Assembly (NCBI GenBank): GCA_049647585.1
Contig: JBARXY010000012.1
Span: 96,282-160,281 of the forward strand
Length of the DNA: 64,000 nucleotides
Reading direction: 5' to 3'
Origin: JAGQSZ01 sp049647585
GTDB taxonomy: Bacteria; Actinomycetota; Acidimicrobiia; Acidimicrobiales; Microtrichaceae
This document shows positions 23,145 to 31,512 of this stretch, piece by piece (position 1 is the stretch's first letter; each line of letters opens with the position of its first letter). The translations under genes were made by a program, and so were the position numbers. Below the pieces are notes generated by a model. It saw only the letters and a program-made list of their open reading frames with translations, ran no database searches and was not told where the DNA came from.

Positions 23145-23300
23145 GCCATAGAACGTCAGTTTCAGCTGAGCCCCCGAACGTAGACCTCTGACGGCACTGG
23201 GAAATCAGCGTGCAGTCATGGTGAACAATAGGTAACGAGATCCCTGAGGGGCCCTAACTGTGACAGAAGTCTCGGTTTGACGAAGAGCGGAGGCCAAGCG

Positions 23301-24260
23301 ATGCCCAACGACCAGAGCCGGGAACTACTTGCGGCAGCAAGATTTACCCTGAGCGGCCAGGCCAGAGAAGCAGGTCTGAACTCGGGGTCGGTGACGATCG
23401 CGGACACAGATGGAAGCAGCTTCGATGTCGCATATCTGGAGCTGGGCTCGGGTCCGCTAGCGCTATGTCTTCACGGCTATCCCGATTCGGCATGGACATG
23501 GCGGCACCTGATGCCTCGTCTGGCCGAGGCGGGGTATCGCGCTGTCGCCCCGTTCAGTCGCGGCTACTCACCGACCGCTATTCCGTCTGATGGGCTGTAC
23601 CAGGCGGGAGTCCTGGGCGTTGACGCCAATCACCTGCACGCTGCTCTCGGAGGTGATGACCAGGCAGTCATCATCGGCCACGACTGGGGCGCAATGGGCG
23701 CGTATGCCGCCACGGGCTTGGAACCTCAGCGGTGGAGACGAGCGGTCGCGGCCGCTGTCCTGCCCGGCCCTAGCGCTGCCGAGGCGTTCTTCACCTACGA
23801 CCAGCTCAAGCTGAGTTGGTACATGTTCTTCCAACTGAGCGAAATGGCAGACATGTTCGTTCCGATGGCGGACTTCGATTTCATTTCCAGGCTGTGGGCC
23901 GACTGGTCACCCGGCTTTGAGCAGTCTCATGACGTCGCCCGCTTCGCAGCGTGCATGCCCACGCCCGAGAATCTATCGGCCGCGCTCGGCTACTACCGGC
24001 ACACGCTCAAACCGGAACTTCAGGATCCGCGACTGGCGGAGGCACAGGGGGCGATATTCACAATCCCACCCGTGCCGTTGCTGTACCTGCACGGCGAGAA
24101 CGACGGATGCATGTCCCCCGCGATCGCCCGAGGTGTGTCAGCGCACCTCACCGTGCCCGGCAGCAGGTCGATCATGGTGCCCGACGCCGGCCACTTCCTA
24201 CAGTTGGAACAGCCCGAGGAGTTCAACTCCGAGGTCATTCGGTTCCTCTCAGAGTCCTGA
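23301..24260 (+). CDS. alpha/beta hydrolase, epoxide hydrolase-like
   Basis: A 319-aa alpha/beta hydrolase with an Asp nucleophile: Asp128 in IGHDWGAMG, oxyanion HGYPDS, acid in LHGENDGC and His in DAGHFLQLEQP. The Asp nucleophile points to epoxide hydrolase or haloalkane dehalogenase chemistry rather than esterase. I start at the ATG preceded by GGAGG; a TTG eight codons upstream is possible but has no ribosome-binding site. The cap domain (FFTYDQLKLSWYMFFQL) is helical. Substrate unknown. Confidence 0.85.
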   Translation: MPNDQSRELLAAARFTLSGQAREAGLNSGSVTIADTDGSSFDVAYLELGSGPLALCLHGYPDSAWTWRHLMPRLAEAGYRAVAPFSRGYSPTAIPSDGLYQAGVLGVDANHLHAALGGDDQAVIIGHDWGAMGAYAATGLEPQRWRRAVAAAVLPGPSAAEAFFTYDQLKLSWYMFFQLSEMADMFVPMADFDFISRLWADWSPGFEQSHDVARFAACMPTPENLSAALGYYRHTLKPELQDPRLAEAQGAIFTIPPVPLLYLHGENDGCMSPAIARGVSAHLTVPGSRSIMVPDAGHFLQLEQPEEFNSEVIRFLSES

Positions 24261-24289
24261 CTTCCGCAACCCGAACTCTCGCGTACCGC

Positions 24290-24334
24290 GTTGACCAGGT
24301 TGACCAGGTTGACCAGGTTGCCCAGGTTGCCCAG
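24290..24334. repeat. five 9-bp tandem repeats
   Basis: GTTGACCAG three times and GTTGCCCAG twice, 29 nt after the stop of the hydrolase gene. Confidence 0.9.
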
Positions 24335-24351
24335 GTTCCACGTTGACCCGA

Positions 24352-24398
24352 GAAGTGTGATTGGAGTGGTCGACATTCGACCATTCCAATTACACTTC
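24352..24398. terminator. 22-bp hairpin between convergent genes
   Basis: Arms 24352-24373 and 24377-24398 pair over 22 bases (two G-U pairs on the plus-strand RNA) around a 3-nt loop. It lies between the hydrolase gene and the convergent methyltransferase gene and covers the latter's stop codon. No T-tract on either side; it may act as a bidirectional terminator or 3'-end stabiliser. Confidence 0.55.
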
Positions 24399-25067
24399 CG
24401 GGCCCTCCCTCCAGACCTGAACCAACATGTTGTCGAAGAGCCGGCGCTCAAGCGGAGTGAACCCAGGCGCCAGTAGCCCTTCGGGGCTGCCTGCGTCTTC
24501 CACGGTCGTGGACCCCACCAGTGACAGGGCTATGAACAGCCCGCCCGGACGTAGAACTCGCTGCAGTTCCCTCACGTCCAACAGAGCACCCGAGGTTCCG
24601 CCACGAGCCAAACCTGAGGCGGAGCCGGGACCGACCCGAATGATCAGAACGGATCCGGCGGCTGATTCTCTGAGAGGTATCGCTTCAACCTCGGCGCACA
24701 GAGCGGGTACATGCGGGAGAGACCGCCGCAGCTGGGCCAGAGAGGTCTCGTTGCGTTCGCAAGCGAGTACATCCACCCGGGCGCGGGTGAGCTGTCCGGT
24801 GAGGATTCCTGTCGCTGCGCCAAGTTCGAGCGTGGGTCCGTGCGGCTGAACTAGAGCCTTCAGGTAGCCGACCAATTCCCGGCCGTAATGTTCGATGCCT
24901 GCTGGCCGCAGGGGTACAGCCGCAGCGAATCCACCCTGGATCGATCCCGGCTGGTCCGATCCAGAGCTCTCGCTGACATTCGCGTCCCCGCCACTAGATG
25001 CCTGCAGGCCCATCTGGCACGACACCACGTGTATTTCTGGCTGCTCCAGGTCCCTGAATTCGTCCAT
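24390..25067 (-). CDS. class I SAM-dependent methyltransferase
   Basis: A 225-aa protein with a Rossmann-type methyltransferase core: motif I is LELGAATGILTGQL, followed by VDVLACERNETSLAQLR (acidic loop), and a late RELQRVLRPGGLFIALSLVG. The N-terminal ~65 residues are variable and partly low-complexity. It likely methylates a small molecule. I start at MDEFRDLEQ, preceded by GGAGG at 8-nt spacing. The stop codon lies in a 22-bp hairpin. Substrate unknown. Confidence 0.75.
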   Translation of the reverse strand: MDEFRDLEQPEIHVVSCQMGLQASSGGDANVSESSGSDQPGSIQGGFAAAVPLRPAGIEHYGRELVGYLKALVQPHGPTLELGAATGILTGQLTRARVDVLACERNETSLAQLRRSLPHVPALCAEVEAIPLRESAAGSVLIIRVGPGSASGLARGGTSGALLDVRELQRVLRPGGLFIALSLVGSTTVEDAGSPEGLLAPGFTPLERRLFDNMLVQVWREGPEV

Positions 25068-25241
25068 TTTCAGCGCCTCCATCGAGCACGAGCCGGGCCC
25101 GTGTAGGCCGTCTGGCCCGTGCCTGAGCAATTCGGATCATCTTCGCGTCGAATCCTTGTTCAGCTCCGATGTACTGTCATACTTACCTCACGCTAAGTGG
25201 TCGGCTGGGGACGCTGAGTAGCTAGAAGGGGAAGGATTCCG

Positions 25242-27632
25242 ATGAACAGCGATGACGGAGATCCGGCCCGGGCTGGACAGAGCCTTCAGATATCAACGGA
25301 TGCCGGTTCAACCCAGGCCGGATCAACGGATGCGGGCTCAACCAAGTGGGTCGCAAGGCCATTCGGCGATAGTCGGCTCAGTTGGCGCACCACTCTCAAG
25401 TTGCTGACCGGAGCGGGATCGGCGCTATTGGCACTCGAAGTCCTCCGACAGCCGGGCGCAGGAATCCTGTCATGGCAGGTCTGGCTGATCGTCGCGCTGT
25501 TGGGCGTCGTTGTCTCCACCACGTCGATCACCACACGTCAGATCCGCAGCCGGTTTGAGGACCTCATCAACGGAATCGATGCGGTCGTGTGGGAATCACG
25601 CGGACCGACCGGCACCGCAACGTTTCTGAGCGGTCGCATCGAGAATGTCATGGGCATCTCGGTCGACGACTGCACGACGCCCGGCTTCGTCGAGTCGAGG
25701 GTGCATCCGGAGGACCTCGCGGCCTACAGACGGAGCCGCTCCGATATCGCGGCCGGAATCGACACCGATGTCCATTACCGGATCCAGGACTCGCAGGACC
25801 TGACCAGAAGCCTCCACGAGAAGGTCGTCACGGAGCATGGCTCGGACGGCCATGCAAAGTGCCAGCGCGGCGTCATCGTCGACGAGACCGTCCGATATCT
25901 CGCCGAGCGATCCGTTCGCGGGTACGGAGAGTTCATCAACGACGCCCCCATGGCCATGGCCATCTTCCATCTCGATGATCTCGACGATCCGCAATCGCTG
26001 AGGTTCCTCACCTGCAACCCAGCGGCAGCGAAGCTGGCCAACATCTCGGTCGAGGATGCTCCCGGAATGGAACTGGGGACCCTTATCAACGACGCCCAGA
26101 TGCTCGAACGTCTCGCCCGGGTCGTGGTGCTCAACACCTCTCTCGATGTCGCCCATCTCCGTATGGATCGCAGTGACTCGGTTTACTCCCTCCGGGCCAT
26201 GCCTCTACCAGATCAGTGCATCGGGGTTTCACTTGAGGACGTGACGAAGGTTGCCCGAAAGGCCGAGACACTTCGTCATCAGGCGATGCACGACCACCTG
26301 ACAGGCCTGCCCAATCGGGCGCACTTCAACGACCGGCTCGACGCCGCCCTGAAGCACCTGTCCAAGTCCGCGGGCAGAGGGCCGGGCAGCGATGACGAGC
26401 AGCGGTCAAGGTCCTCTGACCGATCTTCCGTCGACCAAGTTGGCGTCATCATGATCGACCTGAACCAGTTCAAGGATGTCAACGACTCACTAGGGCATGA
26501 ATACGGCGACCGTCTGCTGATCGAATTGTCCAACCGGCTGGCCCGCAACCTCCGAGGCTGCGACACGATCGCCCGCCTGGGCGGAGACGAGTTCGCAATT
26601 CTCATCAAAGCTTCCGACGCATCCAAGACAGCCGACGATGTCGCCAACCGCATCCAGGACCTCTGCAGTGAGCCGTTCCAGATCGATGCATACCGGCTGA
26701 AGATCGGCGCGAGCATCGGTGTCGCCATCTTCTCCGACACCACTCCTGATGCCCGCACGTTGATGCGTAACGCCGACAGCGCCATGTACCGGGCCAAGGA
26801 GTCCGGCTGCGGAATCCTCCACTACGAGAACGAGAGCATCCGGAGTGGCTCATCAAGGCTGGCGCTGGCCAAGGAACTGAATCGTGCGGTCGAGTCGGAC
26901 GAGTTCGTCCTTCACTACCAGCCGCGGATCGACCTGACCTCGATGGAGACCGTCGGTGTCGAGGCCCTCGTGCGGTGGCGGCACCCGGAGCGTGGCTTGC
27001 TCCCGCCGAACACGTTCATCGACCTCGCCGAGACGAGCGGGGTGATCCGTCAACTGACCCGAATTGTCACAGAGCGAGCGGCGTCGGAGATGCGCGATGT
27101 CCAGTCCGACGACGGGCTGAGGATCAACATCAACATGTCCGAGCGGACCCTTGCCGACCCCATGTTCGTCCAGTCCGTTGCCGACATCATCGAGCGGACC
27201 GGAGCGGAAGCCTCGTCGCTCTGCTTCGAGTTGACCGAGGATGATCTGGCTTCGGACCCGGCCAACGCTCTGGTGGTGCTCCACGGCCTGAGTTCGCTTG
27301 GAGTTCACGTGAGCCTGGACAACTTCGGCACCGGCCACTCGTCGCTGTCATATCTGCGTGACCTGCCACTCGACGAGGTCAAGATCGACCGGACCTTCAT
27401 CGCGGACATGTCCGACGGCGACGAGACGATTGTCCGAACCGTCATAGAGATGGGCCATAGCCTCGGACTCCACGTCGTCGCTGAGGGAGTCGAGTCCCAG
27501 GAACTCGTCGTCCGCCTACAGGCCCTTGGTTGTGACAGCGCCCAGGGATTCCATCTGGGCCGTCCGATGGACATCGAGTCACTCCGGGCCTTCCTCAATC
27601 TCCAGGCCGTAACGAACACCTCCCGGATCTGA
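25242..27632 (+). CDS. membrane PAS-GGDEF-EAL protein
   Basis: A 796-aa protein. A variable N-terminus with repeats of AGST is followed by two helices (~52-95), two PAS-like regions (~105-330), a GGDEF domain with intact GGDEF at 447-451 and RxxD inhibitory site (RGCD) just before, then an EAL domain with EAL at 574-576 and KIDRTF, AEGVES. In the EAL loop the usual DDFGTG reads DNFGTG (Asn694), a change at a residue adjoining the metal site, so phosphodiesterase activity may be weak. Diguanylate cyclase activity is likely. No linked effector is visible. Confidence 0.9.
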   Translation: MNSDDGDPARAGQSLQISTDAGSTQAGSTDAGSTKWVARPFGDSRLSWRTTLKLLTGAGSALLALEVLRQPGAGILSWQVWLIVALLGVVVSTTSITTRQIRSRFEDLINGIDAVVWESRGPTGTATFLSGRIENVMGISVDDCTTPGFVESRVHPEDLAAYRRSRSDIAAGIDTDVHYRIQDSQDLTRSLHEKVVTEHGSDGHAKCQRGVIVDETVRYLAERSVRGYGEFINDAPMAMAIFHLDDLDDPQSLRFLTCNPAAAKLANISVEDAPGMELGTLINDAQMLERLARVVVLNTSLDVAHLRMDRSDSVYSLRAMPLPDQCIGVSLEDVTKVARKAETLRHQAMHDHLTGLPNRAHFNDRLDAALKHLSKSAGRGPGSDDEQRSRSSDRSSVDQVGVIMIDLNQFKDVNDSLGHEYGDRLLIELSNRLARNLRGCDTIARLGGDEFAILIKASDASKTADDVANRIQDLCSEPFQIDAYRLKIGASIGVAIFSDTTPDARTLMRNADSAMYRAKESGCGILHYENESIRSGSSRLALAKELNRAVESDEFVLHYQPRIDLTSMETVGVEALVRWRHPERGLLPPNTFIDLAETSGVIRQLTRIVTERAASEMRDVQSDDGLRININMSERTLADPMFVQSVADIIERTGAEASSLCFELTEDDLASDPANALVVLHGLSSLGVHVSLDNFGTGHSSLSYLRDLPLDEVKIDRTFIADMSDGDETIVRTVIEMGHSLGLHVVAEGVESQELVVRLQALGCDSAQGFHLGRPMDIESLRAFLNLQAVTNTSRI

Positions 27633-27689
27633 TCGAGTTGTGTGTACCTCACTTGGGATGGCGTGGCTACCCCTAGGTATCGTGGGCCC

Positions 27690-29300
27690 ATGGCCGACAG
27701 CATTGACCTGACCTCAGCAGCAGCCGCCCTCGATTCAGCCCAGGCGGTGCTGGACAGCGGAATTGCACGACTCGCAGCGGATGGCATCGACGACAACCAG
27801 GTACTCGCCTACGACATCGCCCACGCGGCCGCCGGGGTGATGTCGGCACGGGGACTGCTCTCCTACGCCGAACGCGGCGAGGACGAGGCCAAGATCACCT
27901 GCGCCTTCACCGCCGACGTGCTGGCCGACCTGGCTTCGAAACTCTTCGGACGGGAGGTCGAATGGGGAGTCGCCAACAACGCTCTCGATTCCACGAGGGA
28001 ATTCGTCGCGGCGTACCGGTCGCCTGAGTTCCTTGCTGGTCTGGCAGACACCGACGGTCCACGACATCTGTCGGGTGACTTCGAAATGGTTCAAGACACG
28101 TTCCGCCGCTTCGCCGACGAGAAGCTGGCCCCGATCGCAGAGCACATCCACCGCGAGAACTCCGATATTCCCGAAGACATTATTTCGGGTCTGGCCGAGA
28201 TGGGCGCCTTCGGCCTTTCGATTGCCGAGGAGTACGGCGGCTTCGCCTCTGGCGACGAGTCCGACTACATCGGAATGGTCGTCGCCACCGAGGAACTGTC
28301 CCGCGGTTCGCTGGGAGCCGGTGGCTCGCTCATCACACGCCCCGAGATTCTCGCCCGTGCCCTGGAGGCCGGCGGGACCGAGGAGCAGAAGCAGCACTGG
28401 CTTCCGCAGCTGGCCTCGGCCGAAGTAATGAACGCGGTCGCCGTGACCGAGCCCGATTTCGGCTCCGACGTGGCCGGGGTGAAGGTCACAGCCACCAAGG
28501 TCGATGGCGGTTACCTGATCAACGGCGTCAAAACCTGGTGCACCTTCGGCGCCCGGGCGGACGTGCTCATGGTGCTCGCCCGTACCGATCCGGACCGGTC
28601 GATCGGACACCGTGGACTCTCGATGTTCATCGTGCCCAAGGAGCGTGGCGAGTCCCACGGCTTCGAGCTCACATCTGAAAGCGCCCATGGTCCGGCGAAG
28701 ATGGAAGGCCGTCCGATCGACACGATCGGCTACCGGGGCATGCACTCCTACGAGATCGCTCTCGAGAACTGGTTCGTCCCGGACGAGAACCTGATCGGCG
28801 GCGAAGGCGGCATCGGGCGTGGCTTCTACTACCAGATGGCTGGTTTCGAGAACGGGCGTCTGCAGACGGCTGCACGGGCGCTCGGCGTCATGCAGTCTGC
28901 GCTCGAGGCCGCCCGGCAGTACTCCTATGACCGAGCGGTGTTCGGCCAGCCGATTCACGAGTATCAGTTGACCAAGGCCAAGCTCGCACGCATGGCGGTG
29001 ATCATCCAAGGCTCACGGCAGTTCGCCTACGAGGTTGCCCGCATGATGGCCAAGGGCGAGGGAACTCTCGAGGCCTCGATGATCAAGGCGTACGTCTGCA
29101 AGGCAGCCGAGTGGGTGACGCGTGAGGCAATGCAGATCCACGGCGGTTTCGGATATGCAGAGGAGTACTCGGTCAGTCGACTCTTCGTCGACGCACGCGT
29201 GCTGTCTATCTTCGAGGGTGCCGATGAAACGCTCTGTCTGAAGGTGATCGCCCGCCAGCTCGTGGCCCGCCACAACGCTGCTGCGTCCGAGGCGACGTGA
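27690..29300 (+). CDS. mcd: probable (2S)-methylsuccinyl-CoA dehydrogenase
   Basis: A 536-aa acyl-CoA dehydrogenase with an N-terminal ~150-residue helical domain (LAYDIAHAAAGVMSARGLLS), which is the distinguishing trait of methylsuccinyl-CoA dehydrogenase. The dehydrogenase core has AVAVTEPDFGSDVAGV, RAVFGQPIHEYQLTKAKLAR and MQIHGGFGYAEEYSVSRLF. In the ethylmalonyl-CoA pathway it oxidises (2S)-methylsuccinyl-CoA to mesaconyl-CoA. Two malyl-CoA-lyase-family genes 2-4 kb downstream support the assignment. Ccr, Ecm and mesaconyl-CoA hydratase are not in the window. I start at MADSIDL. Confidence 0.78.
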   Translation: MADSIDLTSAAAALDSAQAVLDSGIARLAADGIDDNQVLAYDIAHAAAGVMSARGLLSYAERGEDEAKITCAFTADVLADLASKLFGREVEWGVANNALDSTREFVAAYRSPEFLAGLADTDGPRHLSGDFEMVQDTFRRFADEKLAPIAEHIHRENSDIPEDIISGLAEMGAFGLSIAEEYGGFASGDESDYIGMVVATEELSRGSLGAGGSLITRPEILARALEAGGTEEQKQHWLPQLASAEVMNAVAVTEPDFGSDVAGVKVTATKVDGGYLINGVKTWCTFGARADVLMVLARTDPDRSIGHRGLSMFIVPKERGESHGFELTSESAHGPAKMEGRPIDTIGYRGMHSYEIALENWFVPDENLIGGEGGIGRGFYYQMAGFENGRLQTAARALGVMQSALEAARQYSYDRAVFGQPIHEYQLTKAKLARMAVIIQGSRQFAYEVARMMAKGEGTLEASMIKAYVCKAAEWVTREAMQIHGGFGYAEEYSVSRLFVDARVLSIFEGADETLCLKVIARQLVARHNAAASEAT

Positions 29301-30094
29301 GCAACTACCCGGCGGGCTCAACTCCGTCGGGTGGTCGACCGTCCGAGGGGCAGTCCGGCTCCGGGCCGTCAGTACCCAAACAGCGCAACACCGGAATTGT
29401 CGTTGCAGTGGTCATGGCGGCCCTAGGCGGCATCCTGGTTCTCATCCTGGTCCTGAATGCATTGGCAGGCTCCATGCAGTTCTCGTTCGCCGGGCTGAAC
29501 AGCGCCGAGGACCTCAAGGAGCCACCGTCCGAACGCTCGGAGCAGCCCTCTCCGAACCCCGACCCATCCGGAAAGGCTGACGAGGACGAGGCCGCCAGGC
29601 GTGATCCCGGATCCGCGGGCGAGTCGAAGGAGTTCCAAGAGGTCTCGTGCGTCTTCAGCGGAACATCGTCATTGAGCCCGGGCCTTGGCCGTGCGCCTAT
29701 TCCCTCCGAGCAGAAGATGGAGCTGGAGGACGGCTCCTCTTTCAAATGCCGCGACGAATTCGGGGACTCATCAGGCATTGTCTCGATGTCTGCCAAGTTT
29801 CCGAATCTGAACGCCTTCATCGGCGCAGGAGCTGGACCGGGCCTGATCGAGTGGGACGTCCTCCCATCGGGTGCACCGGGTGCGAGCATCGACGGTCCAC
29901 GCAGATCCACCACTCAGAATGAGGTTGAACTCGTTCTACCCAACATCGTGGTCTGGATCACCATTGTCGACGGGCCCTACTCCGGACTGAAAGGCAAGCT
30001 CGTGCTCAGCGACTGGGAGCTCATCCTGGACATCGACGGGACAATCGTCGGAGTCCGCTTCAGTCCGACGGACTTCACCCTTGCCATCCCGTAG
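29297..30094 (+). CDS. membrane-anchored hypothetical protein
   Basis: A 265-aa protein coupled to the dehydrogenase by a GTGA overlap. After a ~32-residue Gly/Ser/Pro-rich cytoplasmic segment is one helix (GIVVAVVMAALGGILVLILVL), then a Pro/Ser/Glu-rich linker, then a ~150-residue extracytoplasmic domain with two cysteines (VSCVFSG, FKCRDEF). I do not recognise the domain. Its operon position suggests linkage to CoA-ester metabolism, though it may be fortuitous. Its 3' end overlaps the convergent AHSA1 gene by 20 nt. Confidence 0.65.
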   Translation: MSNYPAGSTPSGGRPSEGQSGSGPSVPKQRNTGIVVAVVMAALGGILVLILVLNALAGSMQFSFAGLNSAEDLKEPPSERSEQPSPNPDPSGKADEDEAARRDPGSAGESKEFQEVSCVFSGTSSLSPGLGRAPIPSEQKMELEDGSSFKCRDEFGDSSGIVSMSAKFPNLNAFIGAGAGPGLIEWDVLPSGAPGASIDGPRRSTTQNEVELVLPNIVVWITIVDGPYSGLKGKLVLSDWELILDIDGTIVGVRFSPTDFTLAIP

Positions 30095-30590
30095 GGACGA
30101 CCTTTCCGCGCAAGCTGTCCAGCAGCTCTCTCCACCATTCGGCGAGGCGCCGCTGGAAAACCATGAGTTCGAAACCGTGGCGCGCCAAATGGTCCCGGGG
30201 AATCGAATCCCAGCCGACGTGTTCCACCGTCACCCGGGTCTCAGTACCGACCGGCTCGAAGCTGACGCGTAGCTCGGTCTCCTGATCCTCCGCGAAGGTG
30301 GATTCGGTCCAGGTGGCCACGAGTCGATGCGGTGGTTCCCACAGCTTGATCCGACCGATCTCGAACACCGTTCCGCTGGACGACGTTTCGACCAGCCGAC
30401 GATACGGCTCGACCTCGAACGACAGGACACCTGACGGGCCCGGGGTGAAGGGGAACAACTGGTTGGGGCGCCACCAGTGGTCAATCTCTGTTGTGAACGC
30501 TTCGAACACCCTGTCGACCGGAGCCTTGATCCGGATCGACACGAGTACGCGAGATCCGTCAGTCACGGAGGCCATCCCTTGTGCGGACAT
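30075..30590 (-). CDS. AHSA1/SRPBCC-family protein
   Basis: A 171-aa START-like (SRPBCC) protein: VSIRIKAPVDRVFEAFTTEIDHWW opens the fold, GRIKLWEPPHRLVATWTES and VEHVGWDS close it. These small ligand-binding proteins often form operons with ArsR regulators and VOC proteins, as here. The start overlaps the arsR stop by 32 nt if the ATG at 30590 is used; ATG at 30575 is an alternative. Ligand unknown. Confidence 0.82.
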   Translation of the reverse strand: MSAQGMASVTDGSRVLVSIRIKAPVDRVFEAFTTEIDHWWRPNQLFPFTPGPSGVLSFEVEPYRRLVETSSSGTVFEIGRIKLWEPPHRLVATWTESTFAEDQETELRVSFEPVGTETRVTVEHVGWDSIPRDHLARHGFELMVFQRRLAEWWRELLDSLRGKVVPTGWQG

Positions 30591-30945
30591 CGCCTGATTC
30601 TGTGGCCCCTTCACTACCCTCAAGATGGTCGCGTAGTGCGGTCAACTGCTCCACCCATCCGCGTTCGGCACGATCCATCCACGAGCGCAGATCGGCCATT
30701 CCGGCTGACCTGAGCGAATAGACCCGTACACGGGCGTCGAGACCGTCTGGCCGTTCGGCCACCAGGCCGCCCTGTCGGAGGACCCTCAGGTGTTTGCTCA
30801 TGACCGATGGAGCTACGGCGAGAGCATCGGCCAGTTCGCCAGAACGATGAGGCCTATCTGCAAGCAGTTCCACTGTCCGACGACGAACCGGGTCTGCCAG
30901 CGCTCGAAGGGCCTCGTCCACCGGTTCGGGCGCGTTCAATGCCAC
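30559..30945 (-). CDS. ArsR-family winged-helix regulator
   Basis: A 128-aa winged-helix protein: EALRALADPVRRRTVELLA, then RSGELADALAVAPSVMSKHLRVLRQGGLV. The metal-site cysteines of classic ArsR are absent, so it probably senses a ligand other than metal. It overlaps both neighbours: 10 nt with the VOC gene upstream, 32 nt with the AHSA1 gene. The palindrome at the operon promoter (31419-31433) is its likely operator. Confidence 0.88.
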   Translation of the reverse strand: MALNAPEPVDEALRALADPVRRRTVELLADRPHRSGELADALAVAPSVMSKHLRVLRQGGLVAERPDGLDARVRVYSLRSAGMADLRSWMDRAERGWVEQLTALRDHLEGSEGATESGDVRTRDGLRD

Positions 30946-31415
30946 GTCGTTGAGGCGATCGGAACCCCGATGGCCGCCTCGGCCTCTGCCTTGGTCACAT
31001 CGCGCACATGCACCGAGAAGGTCCAGGAGTGCCCCTCGGAGTCGAGCGCCCGATAGCTGACGTCGCCATAGAACTGACCCTCTGGTTCCATCACGATTTC
31101 AGCTCCAGCCGCTCGGGCGTGCTCACAGTGCGCCTCAAGTTCGCCGGGCAGCTGAACGTGTAGACGCTGGGTGTTGGTACCGTCGATGGAAGCCGGGCTG
31201 CGAACTCTCGACTCGAACTCTCCTCCGACCATGACCCGCCCCCTGCCGTTGAGCGCCATTTCGTAGTGGCACATCTCGGGCGCTTCGGGCGGCCCCTCGA
31301 TTGCCATCGTCAGTTCGAAGCCGAATGCCCGCTCCAAGAACTCAACCGCTGCGGCGGGATCGCGGTAGTGGACGCTCGACACGAACACTGGATCATCATT
31401 CAATATCTCTGCCAT
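30936..31415 (-). CDS. VOC-family protein
   Basis: A 159-aa glyoxalase/bleomycin-resistance-type protein: VSSVHYRDPAAAVEFLERAFGFE, then CHYEMALNGRGRVMVGG, and a second half AEIVMEPEGQFYGDVSYRALDSEGH. It is the first gene of the VOC-ArsR-AHSA1 operon, a common actinobacterial arrangement. I start at MAEILND; a TTG three codons upstream is less likely. The ATG lies just after the operator palindrome, so the transcript is nearly leaderless. Confidence 0.87.
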   Translation of the reverse strand: MAEILNDDPVFVSSVHYRDPAAAVEFLERAFGFELTMAIEGPPEAPEMCHYEMALNGRGRVMVGGEFESRVRSPASIDGTNTQRLHVQLPGELEAHCEHARAAGAEIVMEPEGQFYGDVSYRALDSEGHSWTFSVHVRDVTKAEAEAAIGVPIASTTWH

Positions 31416-31418
31416 AAA

Positions 31419-31452
31419 TGGCAACTATTGCCAAATATGACAATGATGTCAA
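31419..31452 (-). promoter_or_regulatory. promoter and operator of the VOC-ArsR-AHSA1 operon
   Basis: On the minus strand TTGACA (31452-31447), 17 nt, then AATAGT (31429-31424). The -10 sits inside the palindrome TGGCAA-N3-TTGCCA (31433-31419), so a repressor bound there would block the promoter. Confidence 0.65.
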
Positions 31453-31512
31453 GAGGTGAAGGTCTCAAGGGCACTCGGTCGATCTCAGCCCACCCGTTGC
31501 AGACACAAATGC

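Noticed and set aside
25068..25241. Leader of the GGDEF-EAL gene considered for a c-di-GMP riboswitch
   Set aside because: No GEMM-type conserved core (CACGCACAGGGCAAACC-like) is visible.
27668..27679. TACC-N4-GGTA palindrome before the methylsuccinyl-CoA dehydrogenase start, considered as a second CsoR operator
   Set aside because: Arms are only 4 bp and lack the GTATACCC extent of the csoR operator; TAGGTA there may simply be a -10 box.
27735..29009. Open frame of 424 codons opposite the methylsuccinyl-CoA dehydrogenase gene
   Set aside because: Shadow of a strongly conserved enzyme on the other strand, without motifs.
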